Source: Oleiphilaceae bacterium (lineage in GTDB: Bacteria; Pseudomonadota; Gammaproteobacteria; Pseudomonadales; Oleiphilaceae). Taken from it: a DNA stretch of 64,000 bases. Under the pieces are notes generated by a model that was given only the letters and a program-made list of their open reading frames with translations, did no database searches and was not told the origin of the DNA. Shown here in pieces: positions 57,164 to 64,000 of this stretch (its first letter is position 1; each line of letters starts with the position of its first letter). The stretch lies in contig JAKVBL010000010.1 in NCBI GenBank assembly GCA_022447365.1, forward strand, positions 1-64,000, written 5' to 3'. The position numbers and the translations under genes are program-made.

Positions 57164-58597
57164 CTAATCTTTATGGTTAAGTTTGTCTTGTACGAGTGAG
57201 CCGAGCAATGCGATGGCTTCTTTTCGCGCTGGTGTCCAAGCTTTTGAATAGCACAGCCGTATCGAGCTTTTAAACTTATTTGCGTTCGATGAAAAAATCT
57301 CTCCAGGAGCAACAATAATACCCTGTGCTTTGGCTTCGAAGTACAGCTCTGTGGCATTTAAGCCTGCGGGCAATTGAAGCCACGCGACATAACCACCTTG
57401 AGGGGAGGATAAGCGCACATCACTTGGGAAATGTTCACTAATCAGCTTGAAAAAGTGGTCGCGTCGGCCGCGGTAGGTATCGCGCGCAAGACGAAGGTGT
57501 CGATCGAAACTAGAGCGGTTAAGCACCTCAGCAACCGCCATTTGAGGTAAACAGAACTGGTTTGATGCGCTCAGAAATCGCTGATATTCGACCTCTTGCA
57601 TATATCGCCCCGGCATTATCCATCCTAAACCTAATTGTGGTTCGAGCATTTTTGAGGCAGATGAACATAGAAGCACACGATCTTGTGTATCATAGCTTTT
57701 TACCGCACGAGGGCGCTGATGCGTATAGCCAAGCTCTCCATATATATCGTCTTCAATAAATGAAATTTGATATTGGTTGATCAGCTCAACAAGGGCTTTC
57801 TTTGCCGTTTCAGGCATCTGTGCCCCGAGCGGATTATTGAAGTTTGGTACGCCAAGCACGGTTTTGATGGGCCATTGTTCAAGCGCTAGTTGAAGTGCGT
57901 CAATGCTCATTCCTGTTTTCGGGTCAGAAGGGATCTCAATGACCTTTAAGCTAAGCGATTCAACTAACTGCAGTAGGCCGTAATAACAAGGGCTTTCCAC
58001 TGCCACAATATCGCCTGGCTTGCACAGCGCTTTGAGGCATAAACCAATCGCGCCCTGACAGCCAGAAGCAATGATAATATCGTCTGCGGTAACAGATACA
58101 TGCCCGTCTGCTGCGCGTTGCGCCAGCATGCGACGAAGCTGTTCATCACCCTTATGGGTGCAATACCCTTGACCTAAAAAGGGCGTACTGCGAACAAGCT
58201 GCCCAAAGCTCTTTTTGAGTTGTTGAATAATAGGGAAGTCCGCCGCAGGTGATGCAGCGCCAAAGCTTATCGCCCCTGCCATTGAGGATGTTTGCATTAC
58301 GTCCATTACGAGTTGTGATGTGCTGACTAGCTTTGGTGTTACCGAGCCATGCTTGAGTTGAGGTGCCTCAAAAGCTTGCTTTAAGGGTGTTTTGACGTAA
58401 TAACCTGACTTAGGCCTCACCTCGATTAAATCTCTATCTTCGAGTAAGTTATAACTCATCAATACCGTTGAGACACTTACACTTTGCTGTTGCGCGAGCT
58501 TACGCACTGACGGGAGCTTTTCGCCATTTGTATAGATGCCTTGACGAATCTGGTCATCAAGGTTGTCGGCTAGGCGCTGATAAATAGGATTACTCAT
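57164..58597 (-). CDS. MocR-type transcription factor (GntR + aminotransferase domains)
   Basis: 477 residues. The N-terminal winged helix (residues 1-75: YQRLADNLDDQIRQGIYTNG, SVRKLAQQQSVSVSTV) is a GntR domain. The rest is a fold-type I aminotransferase with IASGCQGAIGLCLKAL, VPNFNNPLGAQMP, EDDIYGELGY and SSASKMLEPQLGLGW (PLP Lys). MocR proteins use PLP to sense amino acids or vitamin B6 and often control a divergent gene. Here the divergent DUF1127 gene is the obvious candidate. AACAGATT boxes in the shared upstream region look like its operators. Confidence 0.92.
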   Translation of the reverse strand: MSNPIYQRLADNLDDQIRQGIYTNGEKLPSVRKLAQQQSVSVSTVLMSYNLLEDRDLIEVRPKSGYYVKTPLKQAFEAPQLKHGSVTPKLVSTSQLVMDVMQTSSMAGAISFGAASPAADFPIIQQLKKSFGQLVRSTPFLGQGYCTHKGDEQLRRMLAQRAADGHVSVTADDIIIASGCQGAIGLCLKALCKPGDIVAVESPCYYGLLQLVESLSLKVIEIPSDPKTGMSIDALQLALEQWPIKTVLGVPNFNNPLGAQMPETAKKALVELINQYQISFIEDDIYGELGYTHQRPRAVKSYDTQDRVLLCSSASKMLEPQLGLGWIMPGRYMQEVEYQRFLSASNQFCLPQMAVAEVLNRSSFDRHLRLARDTYRGRRDHFFKLISEHFPSDVRLSSPQGGYVAWLQLPAGLNATELYFEAKAQGIIVAPGEIFSSNANKFKSSIRLCYSKAWTPARKEAIALLGSLVQDKLNHKD

Positions 58598-58708
58598 AAC
58601 AGTTTCTATTTTTTATGGATATACATAACAGATTGGCTCAGTTTAAAGGAAACAGATTCCGTTTTTCAACAAACTGTTATGGTTAAAGGTTTTATTTTTG
58701 AATCTGTT
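58596..58708. promoter_or_regulatory. Operator-like repeats between the MocR and DUF1127 genes
   Basis: AACAGATT occurs at 58627-58634 and 58651-58658, AACTGTTA at 58672-58679, AATCTGTT at 58700-58707, and a further AACAGTTT at 58598-58605. The direct and inverted half-sites lie in the promoter region of the regulator gene, as expected for a MocR operator. Binding itself is inferred. Confidence 0.6.
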
Positions 58709-58855
58709 TTGTTTTTGCTTGAAGAACTAATCTTACTCCCATGCTGTTGTAATTGTCTCGTGCACTTATCTCATTCACTTATTGAAGAGAGGCGATGACA
58801 GCAACAATTTTTCTCCAATGGTTTATTAGCGAATTACAGATAGAGGAGTTAGATC

Positions 58856-59113
58856 ATGAGATTATTCGTGAACGGATACCTAATATTATCAGCATTTGAG
58901 CGCGTACTTTCTGCGAGAGCTGTCGTTCGTATTTTCAAATTGACTCAGCTTAGGCTGCAAAGTAAGCGACTATTAGAACTAGTCAGTTTGTATGCGCAGC
59001 GCACCCAGCAACGTAGGCAATTAGCGCATCTCGATCAACGGGCATTGTCAGATATTGGGTTATCTCACGCTGATGCACTGAATGAGGCAAATAAGCCATT
59101 CTGGAAAGAATAG
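58856..59113 (+). CDS. DUF1127 small protein
   Basis: 85 residues. The C-terminal half has the DUF1127 (YjiS-like) pattern RRQLAHLDQRALSDIGLS followed by HADALNEANKPFW. DUF1127 proteins are small Arg-rich proteins linked to RNA or phosphate metabolism in other bacteria; the role here is unknown. AGAGGAG lies 7 nt before the ATG. It is divergent from the MocR gene across operator-like repeats, a common pairing. Confidence 0.9.
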   Translation: MRLFVNGYLILSAFERVLSARAVVRIFKLTQLRLQSKRLLELVSLYAQRTQQRRQLAHLDQRALSDIGLSHADALNEANKPFWKE

Positions 59114-59261
59114 GGTTCGGCTTTGCGCTCGTTCGCATATCACTGAAAACAACGCTAAATTTAAGCTCTACTTCAAAGCTGCAACGCATTTAGTAGCTAT
59201 AAGTAGTTAAAAGCAGCTAGAAGTAGCCATGTCAGTTATTCGATTTGTAAAAAGGAACGAT

Positions 59262-60074
59262 ATGAATATCGAGACCATGTTTTCAGAGTGTTGGGCAGCG
59301 TATAGCAAGTTAAACCCTAAGGTGCTCGAGATGCGAGCCTTGCTTGCACAGCATTCTTCTGGTCTGTTGAATGATCATATTGCACTGCGAACCCTCAAAC
59401 ACTCCGAGTTTGGTTTAGGCCAGCTCTGTGCGCCCTTTGAGGAAATCGGCTATGAAGTGAGAGAGCACTATCATTTCAAAGAAAAGAAGCTGGAAGCGGT
59501 GCACTTAGAACATTCAAATATCGCGGATGCGCCAAAGGTATTTATTAGCGAGTTGTTGCTCGAACAGTGCTCGCCAGAATTGCAGGATCTTATCTCTCGA
59601 GCATTAGTAGACCGTTATCAGCCAATATTGGATGCTTTGTTACCCGTGTCAGGGGTGTCGTGGGGCCAGCCTTCGTATTCGGTGTATCAGACTCTTTTAC
59701 AAGAATCAGAGTATGCGGCGTGGTTTTATGTCTTTGGCTTTGTGCCAAACCATTTTACGGTGAAAGTGAATTCCCTCAGCGATGTGGATGGCTTGAATGA
59801 TATTCACGTGTTGAATGCGTTTTTAGAAGATCACGGTTATCAATTGAATAGCGCGGGTGGAAAAGTAAAAGGAAGCCCAGAGATTTATTTGGAACAGTCA
59901 TCCACTTTGGCCGACAAAGTATCTATTCAATTCCAAGAGGGGAAGTACGACATTCCGAGTGTCTTTTATGAGTTTGCGAAACGCTACCCTTTACCTTCGG
60001 GCGAAGAGTTTTCGGGTTTTGTAGAGGGCAATGCGAATAAAATTTTTGAAAGTACGAACGTTAGAAACAACTAA
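59262..60074 (+). CDS. DUF1338 family protein (2-oxoadipate dioxygenase/decarboxylase-like)
   Basis: 270 residues. LLNDHIALRTL, VFISELLLEQ, FGFVPNHFTVKVN and FQEGKYDIPSVFYEFAKRYPL are DUF1338 hallmarks; the His and Glu residues in these stretches are the expected iron ligands of this vicinal-oxygen-chelate-like fold. Some members (HglS/YdcJ) convert 2-oxoadipate to 2-hydroxyglutarate in lysine breakdown. Whether this shorter relative shares the reaction is unknown. ATG 59262 has AAAGGAA upstream; a start at 59229 is less likely. Confidence 0.87.
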   Translation: MNIETMFSECWAAYSKLNPKVLEMRALLAQHSSGLLNDHIALRTLKHSEFGLGQLCAPFEEIGYEVREHYHFKEKKLEAVHLEHSNIADAPKVFISELLLEQCSPELQDLISRALVDRYQPILDALLPVSGVSWGQPSYSVYQTLLQESEYAAWFYVFGFVPNHFTVKVNSLSDVDGLNDIHVLNAFLEDHGYQLNSAGGKVKGSPEIYLEQSSTLADKVSIQFQEGKYDIPSVFYEFAKRYPLPSGEEFSGFVEGNANKIFESTNVRNN

Positions 60075-60105
60075 GTTCTAGTGATTGTTTAACAGATTTT
60101 TCTTA

Positions 60106-62154
60106 TTATGAATCGATGCGATGCTTGTCATCTTGAAAGATAACATAACGGTTTTTACCCGCTTCTTTCGCTGCGTACATGGCGGTGTCCGCGTCGCTGA
60201 TTAACACATCAGGCGATGGAATCAAGGCGCTATGTACCGCGACGCCTATACTGGCCGAACAATGAATTTGCGGTTCTAGTACGATGCTAGAGAGCTGTTC
60301 AAGCATGCGTTCAGCGATGCGCTCAAGATCATAGCGATGGAAGTTGCGTACGATTAGCGCAAACTCATCACCACCCATTCTCGCTACAAAATCTGTATCA
60401 CGGCTGCAATCTTTTAAGGTATTTGCAACCGCTCGAATCATCTCGTCACCTTTGTGGTGGCCGTAGGTATCATTGATCGATTTGAAATCATCTAAATCAA
60501 CAAACATCACACCAAATTGATGGCTGTTGTCATGAAAATTAGCAAAGCGTTTGGCGAGCTCTTCTTCAAATGCATGCCGATTGTGCAAGCCGCTCAAAGT
60601 GTCGTGGCGCGCAAGCCACGCTAATTCAGTCTCAGCTTCGATGCGCCCCGAAATGTCCACGGCAATCGATAATACTTGGCGTGAGCCTGTTTTTTGATTG
60701 ATTAAAGGGGCGTGGCGCCAAGCCAGAAAACGAAGGTGTTGGTCATGTGTGATAACCGCAGCTTCGTGCTGAAATTCGCCGGAATCTGATTGTGAGATGT
60801 CTTTGACATGCTTGATGATGTCATCAAAGTTTTCGCTCGGGTCTAAGAGTTTTGCGAAATGCATTCCATTGAGTTTTTCTTGCGAGAAACCAGTTATTGA
60901 TTGCGTGTAGTGATTTGTTTGACGGATATAACCATCGCCATCTTGAATAATGATGGCTGCGTGCATGGTATTGAATAACTGATTTACAAAGTCACGTTCA
61001 AGCTCTAACTCGCGACCTCGTTTTTCGAGTTCACTCGCACGGGTTTCGAGTTGCTCGCGCATGCTTTCTAACTCATCACATAGTCCCGATGCGGTGATAC
61101 GTAGAATGTCTGCTTCGTCATTGACGAAGCGACTCGCACCCAGTTTATCGAAGTCTTTTTTAGCTTGCGCATAATTGCGGCTAGCCAGCGACGGAAGAAT
61201 GTTCGTTGTGCGACGCAAGCGTGTCATTGGTCGCCAAAGCACCAAGAGTAATAAGCATTCCGCAACGATAAGACAAATCATCAGCATCCACCGCATGTTG
61301 GCAAGCGTGTGTTCAACAATCGCTTTTCCTTCGCTTACATCACGAATAGTTAGCAAGGTATTTTCGCCTAGTTCAAAGCTACGCATGTGGTAGGTTCGAT
61401 CATTGACCTCAATGAAGTTTTCTTTGGCGCTAAGATCACTAAAGCGCAAGTCCGCTAGAGCTAGATCGATAATGTCGCGCGTTAGGCTTGGGTTAGTCAG
61501 CGCAACAAGGTTATGGCTCCATTCAGGTAGATGCTCGACATAGGTGTAGCGTTCATAACGTTCAGATAACAAGGCTGTATTGATTTCGTTAATCTGATAG
61601 AACTTTAAAAGAACATTGGTCAAAGGTTCGCTCAGCGCGACGACACCCACCACATCGCCCTCGTAAAGAATAGGGGCGCCAGCGACAACATAACACTGCG
61701 CATTGCACTGCAGTCGCCAGTCATGCTGTTCTTTTCTGAGAATTGATTGCGCGAAGATCTGCTCGTTCATTTCGGCTGTTGTTGAAAGCTCAAAACCTTG
61801 TGCGTCGTAGAGCATGACTTTATCGATGCCGTATTCAATTTGCAGATTCCAGCTGAGATCAGATAGCGCATTTTCAATGGATTGACTGTTTTCAGTTGCC
61901 AATAACTTCGCGAGACCTTGGTTCCGTGCGGTGAATAAAGACAGCTGCGATATCTTTTGGCCTTCGACATCTAGCAAGGCTTGAAATTGTTTTTGATTGC
62001 GCTCGAAGATTGTATTCATCGCCACGTTGAACTGGCTAGATGTCGCATTAGTGAGAACCAATAAAACAAACACAAACAGCACCGCTAGTACGAGGCTAGT
62101 TAGGCCGAAAGCTTGCCACTTAATGCTAAATTGTGGTTTTTGTGTTTGTTTCAA
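60106..62154 (-). CDS. Membrane PAS-GGDEF diguanylate cyclase
   Basis: About 682 residues. A first membrane helix (SLVLAVLFVFVLLVLTN) is followed by a ~260-residue periplasmic sensor, a second helix (MLMICLIVAECLLLLVLW) and a HAMP-like/coiled-coil linker. A PAS domain (about residues 390-510) precedes the GGDEF domain with RHDTLSGLHNRHAFEEEL, FVDLDDFKSINDTYGHHKGD and the intact RMGGDEFALI. It should make c-di-GMP. I prefer the TTG at 62154, which has AAAGGAT upstream and avoids the 40-bp overlap required by the ATG at 62208. It is the last gene of a three-gene minus-strand operon. Confidence 0.9.
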   Translation of the reverse strand: MKQTQKPQFSIKWQAFGLTSLVLAVLFVFVLLVLTNATSSQFNVAMNTIFERNQKQFQALLDVEGQKISQLSLFTARNQGLAKLLATENSQSIENALSDLSWNLQIEYGIDKVMLYDAQGFELSTTAEMNEQIFAQSILRKEQHDWRLQCNAQCYVVAGAPILYEGDVVGVVALSEPLTNVLLKFYQINEINTALLSERYERYTYVEHLPEWSHNLVALTNPSLTRDIIDLALADLRFSDLSAKENFIEVNDRTYHMRSFELGENTLLTIRDVSEGKAIVEHTLANMRWMLMICLIVAECLLLLVLWRPMTRLRRTTNILPSLASRNYAQAKKDFDKLGASRFVNDEADILRITASGLCDELESMREQLETRASELEKRGRELELERDFVNQLFNTMHAAIIIQDGDGYIRQTNHYTQSITGFSQEKLNGMHFAKLLDPSENFDDIIKHVKDISQSDSGEFQHEAAVITHDQHLRFLAWRHAPLINQKTGSRQVLSIAVDISGRIEAETELAWLARHDTLSGLHNRHAFEEELAKRFANFHDNSHQFGVMFVDLDDFKSINDTYGHHKGDEMIRAVANTLKDCSRDTDFVARMGGDEFALIVRNFHRYDLERIAERMLEQLSSIVLEPQIHCSASIGVAVHSALIPSPDVLISDADTAMYAAKEAGKNRYVIFQDDKHRIDS

Positions 62155-62168
62155 TGCGGTAGATCCTT

Positions 62169-63452
62169 TTACCAGCGGTAGGCAATTTGCAGCATGGCTG
62201 CGTGCCAATATCGATTGCGACTGATGTTCATGTTGTCGCGGTTAAATAAACGAGACCATCCGTCTATGTAATGCAGTTCGCCTCGGATGAGCCAATCTTC
62301 GCTCGGTCTCCATGTTTGACCGATATTAACATCTACAAAGTGTCCGCGTGGATCAGCAAAGCTGACATCGCGTTGTTTGTTGTAGTCATAACGTACATAG
62401 GTTTCGTGTTGATCACTCCAGCGATATAAACCTTGAATATAAAACGACTCTTCATAACCAAGGTATCGAATCGTATTTTGCGTATATTGCTGAATTACAC
62501 CTGGGTAGGTGGCATTCAAAGACGTTAATGCTGAAGATCCCGCGATTGTCTGGGCTAGATCTAAATTAATGTTCGACTGAAACTTATGACGCGAGTATTC
62601 AGCGGTCACAGCCCATTCAAAGGCGTTGTATTCTAATGAAGTCAGAACTGTTTCGGAATAGAACGAAGAATCATCTGCGTAAATTTGCACATCATTCAAG
62701 TCAGGTGATCCAGGCAATATCGCATTTGCTGGCACGTTAATTAAGGGGTTGAGGTCGATCGTATATTCGGGTCGATAGTAAGTGATGGCAGCGCGCCAAC
62801 CATTGAACTCTGAACCATAAGCAAGTTTTGCCAATAAACCTGAGTCGCCCTTTAAATTACTTGGCTCAAGTTGCGAAGCTTCTTGCGCCTCATCCATATC
62901 GGTTACAGGTTGGTTGTAGAAGACTTGAAAGCTAAGCGCATTTTCACCCAAAGACTTCGACCAATGCAGCTCAGCACCATCTGCAGAGTAGAAGGAATTA
63001 CGCGTCTGATCGTAGTACACCGATTGCGGCATGATCACACCTGTGCGGGTATGAGGAATATCGCGGGTTTCATTGTAAAAGCCGAAAGAGGAACGAATTC
63101 GTCCTAAGCGGGCTGTTAGTTGGCTATCTTCACTGCGATAGAGCGGATGACTCAAAAATGCATAATCAACACGTAAGTCGTTGCCGCTTGTCTCACTGAC
63201 TTTCCGTCCGAGCAATTGCCCAGAAAAACGTAGGTCTTTATATACTTTTGTTGAGAATAGAGCGCCGGCTTCCCACATATCGACAGAAGCTTGGTCATCA
63301 GATTGCGCTAAAAAGTTATGGTCGCTCGAATAGATGAGGCTTTGACTTAAAAAGCCTTCAACTTGGTTTTGGCTAAACCATTGCTCGGCTTGTGCAATGT
63401 TTGCCAACGCAAACAAGCTGCTAATGTACGCGAATGGCTTTAATATTTTCAT
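62169..63452 (-). CDS. Outer-membrane beta-barrel (porin-like) protein
   Basis: 427 residues from the ATG at 63452, with signal peptide KILKPFAYISSLFALANIAQA. The rest is rich in alternating aromatic strands (LHWSKSLGENALSFQVFYNQ, WAVTAEYSRHKFQ, HETYVRYDYNKQRD) and ends in a terminal strand HAAMLQIAYRW with a C-terminal aromatic residue, typical for BAM recognition. Probably a 14-16-strand channel or scaffold. It lies between a periplasmic binding-like protein, which it overlaps by 32 bp, and a sensor cyclase, suggesting a joint envelope function. Confidence 0.8.
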   Translation of the reverse strand: MKILKPFAYISSLFALANIAQAEQWFSQNQVEGFLSQSLIYSSDHNFLAQSDDQASVDMWEAGALFSTKVYKDLRFSGQLLGRKVSETSGNDLRVDYAFLSHPLYRSEDSQLTARLGRIRSSFGFYNETRDIPHTRTGVIMPQSVYYDQTRNSFYSADGAELHWSKSLGENALSFQVFYNQPVTDMDEAQEASQLEPSNLKGDSGLLAKLAYGSEFNGWRAAITYYRPEYTIDLNPLINVPANAILPGSPDLNDVQIYADDSSFYSETVLTSLEYNAFEWAVTAEYSRHKFQSNINLDLAQTIAGSSALTSLNATYPGVIQQYTQNTIRYLGYEESFYIQGLYRWSDQHETYVRYDYNKQRDVSFADPRGHFVDVNIGQTWRPSEDWLIRGELHYIDGWSRLFNRDNMNISRNRYWHAAMLQIAYRW

Positions 63453-63867
63453 GGTCGTAGTCTTGCTGGATGTAACCGATCGCACCAGGAGTGTTTGCAA
63501 TGGTTTGGATCATTTCTTCTTTTGAGGATAAAGCAACAGGCGCTTGCCCAGTGCCGGAATAAACGAGACGCTGCCAGATGGCGTCAAGCTGCCTTGGGAA
63601 GACTCCCAATACTTGCTTGCAGAATGCTTTATGTGTTTTCTGATCTTGGCTCAGTACGTAGACTTGTACGCGTTGCCCGTCCGACCATAGACGCTTTTTC
63701 ATTGTAAAGATCGCTCTTACTTCCTTGAGCTGCAATTCGTTTCTGTCTACCGAGGCATGACCAATGACAGTAATGGCATGTGTTGTAGGAGAGAAAACAC
63801 TGAATCCTATCAATGTTCCTAATATCAATACTCGCCAGTACCGCCGCACCTTTGTTGTAAGTCGCAC
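63421..63867 (-). CDS. Phosphate-binding (PstS-like) periplasmic protein, short
   Basis: 148 residues with signal peptide (RVLILGTLIGFSVFSPTTHA). VIGHASVDRNELQLKEVRAIF, then W-S-DG-Q and the ending PGAIGYIQQDY are features of PBP-like proteins related to PstS. It is half the length of PstS and so probably holds a single lobe or a reduced fold. It is not linked to pstCAB. It is the first gene of the operon with the beta-barrel and cyclase genes and may pass a ligand signal to the latter; inference. Bases 63868-64000 upstream hold only an AT-rich leader. Confidence 0.82.
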   Translation of the reverse strand: MRLTTKVRRYWRVLILGTLIGFSVFSPTTHAITVIGHASVDRNELQLKEVRAIFTMKKRLWSDGQRVQVYVLSQDQKTHKAFCKQVLGVFPRQLDAIWQRLVYSGTGQAPVALSSKEEMIQTIANTPGAIGYIQQDYDHENIKAIRVH

Positions 63868-64000
63868 GGTAGTTTTACTTTTATTAGTTAGAGTTGTTTT
63901 ATCGTTTTGCTGTGTATTTATTCACTATAGCAAGCTCATCCAACTCTACTGCGCAATGTACAAGAAAATACAAAACGTTACGTCAGGCTTTTTTTGGGAA

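Overview
The window comes from a Gram-negative, most likely marine gammaproteobacterium. The evidence is a periplasmic fatty-acid cis/trans isomerase (Cti), lipobox lipoproteins, outer-membrane beta-barrels, a Tat-exported PhoX phosphatase, a MocR/DUF1127 pair and a Wzx/Wzy-type polysaccharide locus. No rRNA or tRNA gene and no CRISPR array was seen, and the genus cannot be fixed from the sequence alone.

Layout. 1-3505 (minus) is the 5' part of a giant VCBS-repeat type I-secreted adhesin running off the left edge. 4054-7768 is a two-component block: MHYT-sensor kinase, receiver protein, receiver-HDOD protein and a truncated receiver stub. 7.9-24.99 kb holds housekeeping and accessory genes: lipoprotein, glyoxalase I, DASH cryptochrome, PhoX, an SDR, a DUF748/AsmA-like envelope protein, a poly-Ser lipoprotein, a beta-barrel protein, Cti and a zinc-type oxidoreductase. 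Three long non-coding repeat copies (about 9.49-10.11, 15.07-15.69 and 20.80-21.29 kb) lie between these genes.

25.1-56.4 kb is a surface-polysaccharide locus. It encodes export and chain-length proteins (six-SLBB Wza-like protein, Wzz), UDP-GlcNAc3NAcA/ManNAc3NAcA synthesis (wlbA/B/C-like genes, with a wbpI-like epimerase 16 kb away), Wzx, Wzy and several GT4 glycosyltransferases. It also carries an unusual set of decorating enzymes: two sulfotransferases plus an APS kinase, two asparagine-synthase-type amidotransferases, two formyltransferases, two NodB-like deacetylases and a FemAB/GNAT-like acyltransferase. The right end (PglC-like phosphoglycosyltransferase, formyltransferase, PglE-like aminotransferase, PglF/WbpM-like dehydratase) could make and load a 4-formamido-4,6-dideoxy sugar. 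Most genes overlap by 1-17 bp, which suggests one long translationally coupled operon. A decayed glycosyltransferase (42286-42617) and a possible IS5-type remnant (about 43.86-44.01 kb) show past rearrangement in the AT-rich middle.

56.7-63.9 kb holds a MocR-type regulator with a small co-directional gene and a divergent DUF1127 gene sharing an operator-like region, a DUF1338 enzyme, and a three-gene minus-strand operon (phosphate-binding-like periplasmic protein, outer-membrane beta-barrel, membrane GGDEF cyclase). Together with the adhesin and the polysaccharide locus, these point to a surface-attachment lifestyle controlled in part by c-di-GMP.

The least explained feature is the dispersed intergenic repeat family. 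It has conserved hairpin cores flanked by arms that change sequence yet stay complementary, and a perfect 11-bp-arm terminal hairpin.
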